Shown piece by piece: positions 58,022 through 64,000 of a stretch of 64,000 nucleotides of DNA. Origin of the DNA: Svornostia sp051306365 (lineage in GTDB: Bacteria > Actinomycetota > Thermoleophilia > Solirubrobacterales > Solirubrobacteraceae); the NCBI GenBank assembly GCA_051306365.1, contig JBPPNC010000105.1, forward strand, positions 1 to 64,000. Direction: 5' to 3'. The notes beneath the pieces are model-generated. The model saw only the letters and a program-made list of their open reading frames with translations, had not been told where the DNA came from and did not search any database. Made by a program: the position numbers and the translations under genes. How positions within the stretch are numbered: the first letter of the stretch is position 1; each line of letters begins with the position of its first letter.

Positions 58022-59173
58022 ATGGCTACGAGCACCCACACCGACCTCTACGCGCTGCCGCAGGAGTTCCTCGATCTGCGCGACATGATTCGCCAGATCG
58101 CGACCGAGAAGATCGCGCCGCGCGCCCACGACATCGACGCGAGTGCGGAGTACCCGCACGACCTGCGCGAGATCCTCGCCGAGAACGGCATCCTCGGCCT
58201 CCCGTTCGAGGAGGAGCACGGCGGCACCGGCACGGGCGTCCTCATGCTGAACATCGGCGTCGAGGAGATCGCCAAGGCGTGCGCGGCGACGTCGCTCATC
58301 CTCATGGTGCAGGAGCTCGGTTCCATGCCGATCAAGCTCTTCGGCAGCGAGGAGCAGAAGCAGACGTGGCTGTCGCGCCTGGCGTCGGGTGAGATCACGC
58401 CGGCGTTCGCCCTCTCCGAGCCCGAGGCCGGCTCGGACCCCGCCAGCATGCGCACCCACGCGGTCCGCGACGGCGACGAGTGGGTCATCAACGGCGCGAA
58501 GAACTGGATCACGAACTCCGGCATCGCCGACTACTACCTGACGTTCGCGGTGACCGACCGCGAGCAGGGCAAGGTCTCGGCGTTCATCGTCGAGAAGGAC
58601 CGCCCGGGCTTCTCCATCGGCAAGCTCGAGAAGAAGCTCGGCATCAAGGGCTCGCCGACCGGCTCGCCGGTCTACGAGGACGTGCGCGTCCCGGTCGCGA
58701 ACCTCGTCGGCGAGGAGGGCCGCGGCATGGCCGTCGCGCTGAAGACCCTCTCCTACACGCGCCTCGGCGCCGCGGCGCAGGCCGTCGGCATCGCCCAGGG
58801 CGCCACCGACTACGCCGCGAAGTACGCGAGCGAACGCATCCAGTTCGGCAAGCCGATCAACCGCCACCAGGGCATCGCGTTCAAGCTCGCCGACATGCAG
58901 GCGAAGACGGCCGCCGCCCGCGCGATCACGTACGAGGCGTGCGCGAAGGCCGACCGCGGCGACGCCGACTACCAGGTGCACGGCTCGATGGCCAAGCTCA
59001 TCGCGTCGGACACCGCCATGGCCGTGACGGTCGAAGCCGTTCAGGTCCTCGGCGGCTACGGCTACGTGACCGAGTACCCGGTCGAGCGGATGATGCGCGA
59101 TGCGAAGATCACCCAGATCTACGAGGGCACCAGCGAGGTGCAGCGCATGATCATCTCGCGGTCGCTCGGCTAG
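58022..59173 (+). CDS. Acyl-CoA dehydrogenase
   Basis: This 383-residue FAD enzyme has the three ACAD domains: an N-terminal helical part, a central beta domain with FALSEPEAGSDPASM and WITNSG, and a C-terminal helical part with YASERIQFGKPINRHQGIAF. The catalytic Glu is in IYEGTSEVQRM (Glu368), the position used by short/medium-chain ACADs. It catalyses the first step of fatty acid beta-oxidation. A FadR-like regulator gene lies 1.6 kb downstream. Confidence 0.95.
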   Translation: MATSTHTDLYALPQEFLDLRDMIRQIATEKIAPRAHDIDASAEYPHDLREILAENGILGLPFEEEHGGTGTGVLMLNIGVEEIAKACAATSLILMVQELGSMPIKLFGSEEQKQTWLSRLASGEITPAFALSEPEAGSDPASMRTHAVRDGDEWVINGAKNWITNSGIADYYLTFAVTDREQGKVSAFIVEKDRPGFSIGKLEKKLGIKGSPTGSPVYEDVRVPVANLVGEEGRGMAVALKTLSYTRLGAAAQAVGIAQGATDYAAKYASERIQFGKPINRHQGIAFKLADMQAKTAAARAITYEACAKADRGDADYQVHGSMAKLIASDTAMAVTVEAVQVLGGYGYVTEYPVERMMRDAKITQIYEGTSEVQRMIISRSLG

Positions 59174-59270
59174 CGGCGGCCAGTTCGGCGATCACCCGGT
59201 GCACTGCCGTCTCCGGCAGCGCGCCGTAGCCGATGATCAGGCCGGCCTCACCGCGCCCGGCGCGCGGCCG
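59151..59270 (-). pseudogene. Remnant of a MocR-type (GntR/aminotransferase) regulator C-terminus
   Basis: The frame reads AGLIIGYGALPETAVHRVI followed by AELAAAS, which resembles the extreme C-terminus of MocR/PdxR regulators (GLxLGYxxLPxxxIxxGVxxLA). Nothing upstream continues the family; 25 bases further the flavoprotein gene ends. I read it as the leftover 3' end of a deleted gene. Length is only about 39 codons, so confidence is limited. Confidence 0.4.
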
Positions 59271-59295
59271 GAGACCGTCCCGGCCGCGGCCGGGG

Positions 59296-60627
59296 TCAGG
59301 TCGCCAACTCCTTCTCCCACCGCTCCTTGAGCTCGGCGTGCTGCGGGGGCAGCACACCATCGATCCACTCCAGGGTGCGCAGCCAGCGCAGCGCGCTGTC
59401 GAAGTCGCCCCACAGCGCGTCGGCCTCGGCGAACTCCATCGCCAGGCGGCGCATCTCCTCGCGCTCCTCGCCAGCCTTGCGCACCGGCGCCCGCTCCTGC
59501 AGCTCCTGTGACGCGGGGTCGAGTTGGTGGCGGTCGGCGAGGTACGGTGCGAGGTACCGGCCTGCGAGTTTCGTCGGCGGCCACCACAGCGGGTCGAAGG
59601 CGGCCTCGCTGGAGACCGCGTCGCCGCGCAGGTAGGCGGAGGTCACACCGGTGAGCAGCATGCCGCGCAGGACGGGCTGCAGCGGCTGAGCGCCGACCGG
59701 CGCGCCGAGCTTGCCTGCGATGACCGATGCGGCCGTGTCGGCCTGCTGGGCGGCGAGCCCGCCCTGCTTGACGGGGAAGGTCGTGGCGTCCCCGACGGCC
59801 CAGACGTCGTCCAGGCCCTCGACGCCCATGAGCTCGTTCACGGTGATGAAGCCGCTGTCGTCGGTGGGGAGCCCCGGGATCGGGTTGCCCACCAGCTCGG
59901 CCATGGTGATGACGGCGTCGGCGCGCACGGGGCGCCCGCTCGCGAGCGTGACGATCTCGTGGCCATAGTTCGTCGCCTGGGAGTTGAGGAAGCGCACTCC
60001 GCGGTCGCCGAGCAGGTCGCGCACGGTGCGCGCGGCGGTCGGGCCGAAGTCGCGCAGCGGCTCGTTCTCGGAGGTGGCGAGCGCAAGCTTCACGCCCATG
60101 ATGCCCTCGTCGGCGATCCACGCCGCGGTGAGCAGCGCGAGCTCGTAGAGCGGCAGCGTCCAGCTCGCGCCGGGCGGCGAGGCGAAGACCAGTTCCTCGA
60201 CCTCGCCGGAGCGGATGCGGTCCAGCACCCCGCGCACGGCGTCGACGTCGGGGTTCCCGGCGAAGGTCACGGCGCCCGGCAGCCACGGGCGCGGCTTCGC
60301 GCCGATGGCGACGATGAGCACGTCGTAGGTGACCTCCTCGCCGCTGCGCAACACGACGAGGTGCTCGCCGGGCCGAACCTCGGCCACCGCGCCGTCGATG
60401 CGGCGGACGTCGTGGGTCTCGTGGAGGTCCTCGAGCGCCATCTCGGCGTACGGTTTGCCGCCGAAGGGTTCGGTCACGGCCATCGGCCGGTAGACGAAGG
60501 TGCCGGTGGGGCTGATGATGTCGATGGTCGGCACGGGGCCGGCGAGCACGCGGACCGCGAGTGCGGCCTCCACGGCGCCGACGCCGCCGCCGGCGATCAC
60601 GACTCGGGGCTGATGCGCGGGGGCCAT
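59296..60627 (-). CDS. FAD-dependent pyridine nucleotide-disulfide oxidoreductase
   Basis: This 443-residue flavoprotein has VVIAGGGVGAVEAALAV (FAD GxGxxG), YDVLIVAIGAKPRPWLPGA and VWAVGDATTFPVKQGGLAAQ (second FAD motif with Asp). The layout is of the NDH-2/sulfide:quinone reductase type, but the usual CxxC disulfide and an SQR active-site Cys set are not visible, so the electron acceptor is unclear. The ATG at 60627 is preceded by TAAACT with a 6-base gap. It is divergent from the FadR-like gene. Confidence 0.85.
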   Translation of the reverse strand: MAPAHQPRVVIAGGGVGAVEAALAVRVLAGPVPTIDIISPTGTFVYRPMAVTEPFGGKPYAEMALEDLHETHDVRRIDGAVAEVRPGEHLVVLRSGEEVTYDVLIVAIGAKPRPWLPGAVTFAGNPDVDAVRGVLDRIRSGEVEELVFASPPGASWTLPLYELALLTAAWIADEGIMGVKLALATSENEPLRDFGPTAARTVRDLLGDRGVRFLNSQATNYGHEIVTLASGRPVRADAVITMAELVGNPIPGLPTDDSGFITVNELMGVEGLDDVWAVGDATTFPVKQGGLAAQQADTAASVIAGKLGAPVGAQPLQPVLRGMLLTGVTSAYLRGDAVSSEAAFDPLWWPPTKLAGRYLAPYLADRHQLDPASQELQERAPVRKAGEEREEMRRLAMEFAEADALWGDFDSALRWLRTLEWIDGVLPPQHAELKERWEKELAT

Positions 60628-60633
60628 GAACGA

Positions 60634-60639
60634 AGTTTA
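60634..60639 (-). promoter_or_regulatory. TAAACT -10-like box
   Basis: On the minus strand TAAACT stands 6 bases before the ATG at 60627, leaving no room for a ribosome-binding site. Confidence 0.5.
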
Positions 60640-60758
60640 CGCTCGGTCTGGCGACCCGCAAATGGGGCGGGCCCCCGAACTGTCGCCCGGAGGACTACGG
60701 ATCGTGGGAGGCTGCGCTGGATCGTGCTCCGACGATGCGCCACCTTCCAGTGAGCCGT

Positions 60759-60775
60759 AACTGGTTGGACCAGTT
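60759..60775 (+). promoter_or_regulatory. FadR-type operator at the fadR-like start codon
   Basis: AACTGGTTGGACCAGTT has 7-bp arms AACTGGT/ACCAGTT around a 3-base centre. It matches the E. coli FadR consensus AACTGGTCGGACCTGTT (as I recall it) at nearly every position and the TGGTNNNACCA core of the FadR subfamily. It ends 2 bases before the ATG and overlaps the possible -10 TAACTG at 60758-60763, so binding should repress the gene's own transcription. Confidence 0.75.
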
Positions 60776-60777
60776 CT

Positions 60778-61503
60778 ATGCCTGACGCGTCTCCTTCTTC
60801 CCGCCGCCCGCTGCGCTCCGACGAGGTGCACGACGACCTGCGCCGCCAGATCCTCGGCTCCGAGCTGGCCCCGGGCGACCCGCTGCCGTCCGAGCGCGTG
60901 CTCGCCGAGCAGTTCGGCATCAACCGCCACGCGGTGCGCGAGGCGATCAAGCGCCTGCAGCAGGCGAGCCTCGTCGTCGTCAGCCAAGGGGGCGCCACCC
61001 GCGTCCTGGACTGGCAGATGTACGGCGGCCTGGACCTGCTCGCCGACGTCGCCCCGCTGCTCGAGGGCGCGGCCCGCTGGAAGACGCTGCTGAGCGTCGC
61101 CGAGATGCGCGCGAGCATCGGCACGGACGCCGCGCGTAAGTGCGCCCGCGAGGCGCCGGAGGAGCTGCGCGCGAGCCTGCCGGACCTTGTCGGCGACATG
61201 GCCGGCGCCGAGGACTACGAGTCCCGCCTGCGCGCGTACGAGGTGCTGTGGCTGCGCATCGTCCTGGGCAGCGGCAACCTCGCGTACCGCCTGGCGTTCA
61301 ACAGCCTCGTCGCCGCGCGCCACGGCGACGGCGTGAGCGGCGAGATCTACGCGGCCGAGATCGAGGACCTCGACGCGGTGCGCGACATCTCCGACGCGAT
61401 CGACGCCGGCCAGCCCGAGCACGCGGGCGCCGCCGCGCGCCGGATGCTCGACCGCACGATCGCCGCCGCCGCATCGCTGCGCGAGCAGTTCGAGGAGTCC
61501 TGA
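60778..61503 (+). CDS. GntR-family transcriptional regulator, FadR-like
   Basis: This 241-residue regulator has a winged helix-turn-helix at residues about 14-80 (DEVHDDLRRQILGSEL, PLPSERVLAEQFGINRHAVR, EAIKRLQQASLVVV). A helical C-terminal domain follows (about 90-235, FCD/FadR_C type) with RARAY-like polar positions and NSLVAARHGDG. Such proteins bind acyl-CoA or organic acids. The FadR-type operator at its own start codon and the nearby acyl-CoA dehydrogenase support a role in fatty acid metabolism. Its TGA overlaps the ATG of a truncated gene. Confidence 0.9.
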   Translation: MPDASPSSRRPLRSDEVHDDLRRQILGSELAPGDPLPSERVLAEQFGINRHAVREAIKRLQQASLVVVSQGGATRVLDWQMYGGLDLLADVAPLLEGAARWKTLLSVAEMRASIGTDAARKCAREAPEELRASLPDLVGDMAGAEDYESRLRAYEVLWLRIVLGSGNLAYRLAFNSLVAARHGDGVSGEIYAAEIEDLDAVRDISDAIDAGQPEHAGAAARRMLDRTIAAAASLREQFEES

Positions 61504-61871
61504 TGGCGGAGGTCCTGTACCACGCGATCCCGTTCTTCGTCCTGCTGCTCTTCGTCGAGTGGCTGAGCTTCCGCGAGCTCGGCGACGAGGGCGGCGAGCT
61601 CATCGGCTACGACCTGACGGCTGGCAGCCCGAGGGCGGCCGCCCGACCGAGCTCACCGGGTGTGATGTCGCACGTCTCGTCGCCTGCTCGCAACGCGGGG
61701 CCTCGCCGGTCAGCGATGTATGTCCTCGCGACCCGTCGACCTGAGCGAGCCATCGCTCCTCGTCGATGTCCTCGTCGGGTGCGACGAGCAGGATGTCGCT
61801 TGACGCGTCGCCGGTACGACGCGCGGCACTCCCGAAGAGCGACACGCGCGAGCGCGTTGCTGCTGGACTGA
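61503..61871 (+). pseudogene. Truncated sterol desaturase/fatty acid hydroxylase gene
   Basis: An ATG overlapping the regulator stop opens a frame reading MAEVLYHAIPFFVLLLFVEW and then LSFRELGDE and IGYDL, the usual start of sterol desaturase family proteins. Homology stops near 61616. The rest of the 122-codon frame is Arg/Pro-rich sequence antisense to another decayed gene. The catalytic His-rich motifs of the family are absent, so it is a 3'-truncated remnant. The original order regulator-desaturase was probably an operon. Confidence 0.6.
61607..61845 (-). pseudogene. Decayed nucleotidyltransferase-domain gene
   Basis: Three minus-strand frames together recall one nucleotidyltransferase-like protein. 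One frame gives SLFGSAARRTGDASSDILLV (the GS-x9-D-x-D core, with the second Asp lost) and DEDIDEERWLAQVD. A second continues TGREDIHR before a stop near 61710. A third gives CDITPGELGRAAALG, ending at 61607. At least two frameshifts are required, so the gene is dead. The upstream part cannot be traced with confidence beyond 61845. Confidence 0.5.
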
Positions 61872-61950
61872 CACGGGGTGACGTTCCGCCGCCCTGAGCG
61901 GCAGAACGTCACGAGGAACCGCTCCGGCCCGCGTGCGACGCTCCAGCCCG

Positions 61951-63240
61951 ATGCGCCGCTCGCCCGTCGCCGTCCTCATCGCGCTCCAACTCCTGCTCAT
62001 CGGCGCGGCCGGGCTCGTCACCGTCGCCCGCTTCCCGGTCTGGGCGCTCGTCGATGAGCTCGCGCACTTCGACTACGCGGTCACCATCGGGCAGGACGCG
62101 CGGTTACCGGTGCTCGATGAGGACCTCGTCTCCTCCGACGCGCTGGCGCTCGGCGGCCAGTCGGGGGAGGAGCCGGCGGGTCTCGGCCTGCGCGGTGAGT
62201 CCTACGAGGCGTTCCAGCCGCCGCTCTACTACGCGCTGCTGGCGCCCATGGCGGCCGCGGGCGGCGAGCGGATGGCGACGGTGCGGATCATGCGCGCCGT
62301 CGGGCTCGTGCTGCTCGGCGTCGGCGCGTGGCTGACGTGGCTGCTCGCGGTGCGCGTCTTCGGCGATGACGACGACCCGCTCGCGGCGCGGGCCGCGTTC
62401 GCCCTGGCGCTGTGCGTCTTCTTCCTGCCCGCGTTCGTCATCCGCGGGGTGACGATCGCGAACACCGCGCTGGCGCTGCCGCTGGCCCTCGCGGTCGTGC
62501 TGCTGTGCTGGGACGCGCTGGAGCGGGAGGACGTCCGGCGCCTGCCGGCGGCCGCTGCCGTGCTGGGGCTCGCGCTGCTCACGCGCTTGGAGCTCGCCGT
62601 CCTCGCGCCGCTGCTCGCGGGCGTCGCGTGGCTGCTGTGGCGGCGGGGCGCGGTCGGGACGGCGCCGGCGGTGGGCGCGGTCGCGCTCCCGGTGGTCCTG
62701 CTCGCGCCGTGGCTGGGGTGGAACCTGCACCGCTACGGCGCGCTGACCGCGAGCGACCTCGCCCGCGACATGCAGGAGCCTGCGCTGAACCCGACGGGCG
62801 CGACGTACGGCGTCGAGGCCCTCATCGACGGCGCGAAGCGCGTGTTCGGCGGCGCGCTGCCGGAGGAGTGGTGGTCGCGGTACCTCTCCAGCGGCTGGCG
62901 GGTCGCCCGGGACGTGCTCGCCGCGGTCGTCATCCTCGGCCCGGCGGTCCTCGCGGCGGTGCGCCCGCCCGAGCGGGTCACCCGCGCGCTGGCGTTCCTC
63001 GTCGCCCCGCTCGTCCTCACCGCGGCGGCGCTGGCGTTCGTCCTGCTCGCCGGCCAGTTCGACCTGCTCAAGCCGCGGTACCTGCACCCGGTGCTGCCCG
63101 CGTACGCGCTGTTCGTCGCGCTGGTGCTGCGCCGGTGGCTGTCGGCGCGGGGGATCGCGATGGTCGCCGCCGTCGCGACCGCCGCGATCACCGTGCTGTG
63201 GCTCGTGGTCGCCGGCGGGCCGACCTACACCGGCGCCTGA
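61951..63240 (+). CDS. Polytopic membrane protein, DUF2142/GT39-like
   Basis: This 429-residue protein has about ten helices. The first outside loop reads FPVWALVDELAHFDYAVTIG and later YEAFQPPLYYALLAP, the D-E-x2-HF and QPPLYY signatures shared by DUF2142 and GT39-like membrane glycosyltransferases. No TANNNT box is visible close to the ATG at 61951, and the upstream sequence is the decayed region. It lies outside the main polysaccharide locus. Its 3' end overlaps the convergent gene by 16 bases. Confidence 0.8.
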   Translation: MRRSPVAVLIALQLLLIGAAGLVTVARFPVWALVDELAHFDYAVTIGQDARLPVLDEDLVSSDALALGGQSGEEPAGLGLRGESYEAFQPPLYYALLAPMAAAGGERMATVRIMRAVGLVLLGVGAWLTWLLAVRVFGDDDDPLAARAAFALALCVFFLPAFVIRGVTIANTALALPLALAVVLLCWDALEREDVRRLPAAAAVLGLALLTRLELAVLAPLLAGVAWLLWRRGAVGTAPAVGAVALPVVLLAPWLGWNLHRYGALTASDLARDMQEPALNPTGATYGVEALIDGAKRVFGGALPEEWWSRYLSSGWRVARDVLAAVVILGPAVLAAVRPPERVTRALAFLVAPLVLTAAALAFVLLAGQFDLLKPRYLHPVLPAYALFVALVLRRWLSARGIAMVAAVATAAITVLWLVVAGGPTYTGA

Positions 63241-64000
63241 ACGGCGACTGCATGCGCGTCGACGGTGTCGATCGCGTCGAGCAGCCGGCGCCGCAGCGCG
63301 TTCGCCCGCCCGCCGAGCGCACGCTGCCGGTCGGCGTACTCGCGCTTGCCCTCGGGCGTCTCGATCCGGACGGGTTCGTAGCCCAGCGCGCGGAGGTCGT
63401 ACGGCGAGGCCTGCATGTCGAGGGTGCGCAGCTCGGTCGCCAGCGCGAACGCGTCGGCCGCGAGTTCGCTGGGAACGGCGGGCGCGAGCTTGAACGCCCA
63501 GCGGTACACGTCCATCCCGGCGTGCACGCAGCCGGGCTGCTCGTCGTCGACCTGGGTCGCGCGGCTCAGCGGCCGCGCGTTGCGGGGCACGGCGTCGTCG
63601 GTGAAGAACCGGAACGCGTCGAAGTGCGTGCAGCGCAGGGTGTGCGTCTCGACGACTGCGTCGGTCCCGTCCGCGCCCAGGCGCAGCGGCCAGCTTGCGT
63701 GGCGCCGCTCGGCCGGCTGGCGGTAGACCATCGCCCACTCGTGCAGCCCGAAGCAGCCGGTGAGCATCGGTCGTTCGAGCGTGGCGGTGAGCAGTCGCCG
63801 GGTGAAGTGCAGGGCGGTGCCGCGCGCGGCGGCGAACGCGGGGGCGTCGAGCCACACGTCGCCGGTCGCGCGGTCGCACGCGTAGTGGGTCCACCTCGCG
63901 TGCGGGGTACCAGCGGCGGCCTCCAGCACGACGCCGGGTCCGGGGTGCCAGCGCCGCAGCCGCGCGGGCGTGTGCCCGTAGTACTCGAACAGGAAGTCCT
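63225..64000 (-). CDS. Conserved actinobacterial protein (often annotated 3-methyladenine DNA glycosylase), 5' end outside window
   Basis: About 258 codons are visible and the frame stays open to the right edge (DFLFEYYGHTPARLRRWHP near 64000), so the start lies beyond the window. Motifs include GCFGLHEWAMVYRQ, CTHFDAFRFFTDDAVPRNA, QPGCVHAGMDVYRWAFKL, TLDMQASPYDLRALGYEPV and ETPEGKREYADRQ. Many databases name this family 3-methyladenine DNA glycosylase, but I see no helix-hairpin-helix or Mpg-type glycosylase motif, so the name is doubtful. Conserved His and Cys residues suggest a metal or catalytic site. Confidence 0.75.
   Translation of the reverse strand, partial: DFLFEYYGHTPARLRRWHPGPGVVLEAAAGTPHARWTHYACDRATGDVWLDAPAFAAARGTALHFTRRLLTATLERPMLTGCFGLHEWAMVYRQPAERRHASWPLRLGADGTDAVVETHTLRCTHFDAFRFFTDDAVPRNARPLSRATQVDDEQPGCVHAGMDVYRWAFKLAPAVPSELAADAFALATELRTLDMQASPYDLRALGYEPVRIETPEGKREYADRQRALGGRANALRRRLLDAIDTVDAHAVAVQAPV

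Noticed and set aside
62104..63894. A 596-codon minus-strand frame
   Set aside because: It overlaps both the membrane protein and the partial conserved gene in other frames and is compositionally a shadow.
1..64000. tRNA, rRNA, CRISPR, IS elements, prophage or origin
   Set aside because: I saw no cloverleaf, no rRNA signature, no regularly spaced repeats, no transposase frame with terminal repeats and no DnaA-box cluster.

Overview
The window reads as a very GC-rich actinobacterial chromosome, most likely class Thermoleophilia (Solirubrobacterales-like). I infer this from base composition, frequent GTG starts, the type of secreted protein at 18710, the actinobacterial protein family at the right edge, and many apparently leaderless genes. 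I could run no searches, so the taxonomy is inference.

Roughly 71-51897 is one large surface-polysaccharide locus. It begins with two convergent GDP-mannose 4,6-dehydratase genes, one interrupted in frame by a 343-residue intein with a LAGLIDADG endonuclease. Next come methyltransferases, an acyltransferase, a Wzx-type flippase, five GT4 glycosyltransferases and a GT2 enzyme (3088-14112), then two large membrane proteins and a secreted protein (14145-20380). On the minus strand follow a GT2-GT4 fusion, a small coiled-coil protein, a Wzm/Wzt ABC exporter and rfbC (20386-25512).

The most unusual part is 27876-36385, nine tightly coupled plus-strand genes. rfbF and rfbG make CDP-4-keto-6-deoxyglucose. 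They are followed by an SDR, a dehydroquinate-synthase-like cyclase, a thiamine-diphosphate enzyme, an HpcH/HpaI-type aldolase, a nucleotide-sugar epimerase/reductase, a GtrB-like GT2 and a GtrA flippase. RfbH, the [2Fe-2S] PMP 3-dehydrase, lies close by on the other strand. This is the gene content expected for an undescribed branched or carbocycle-bearing CDP-sugar that is handed to a polyprenyl carrier.

The section 39181-51897 adds multidomain glycosyltransferases. One is a 1189-residue GT4/coiled-coil/methyltransferase protein that could cap chains or measure their length. A deacetylase-like/GT2 fusion and a NodS-like methyltransferase close the locus.

From 51974 the content becomes ordinary: heme A synthase, an FbpABC iron(III) importer, an NlpC/P60 protein, an acyl-CoA dehydrogenase, an FAD oxidoreductase, and a FadR-like regulator with a textbook operator. 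A scar of decayed genes (61503-61871), a membrane protein and a partial gene running off the right edge complete the window.

Two architectural themes recur. Many operon-leading genes have a TANNNT hexamer 6-12 bases before the start codon, which suggests leaderless mRNAs. Convergent genes end within a few bases of each other or overlap. I saw no tRNA, rRNA, CRISPR array, IS element or replication origin.
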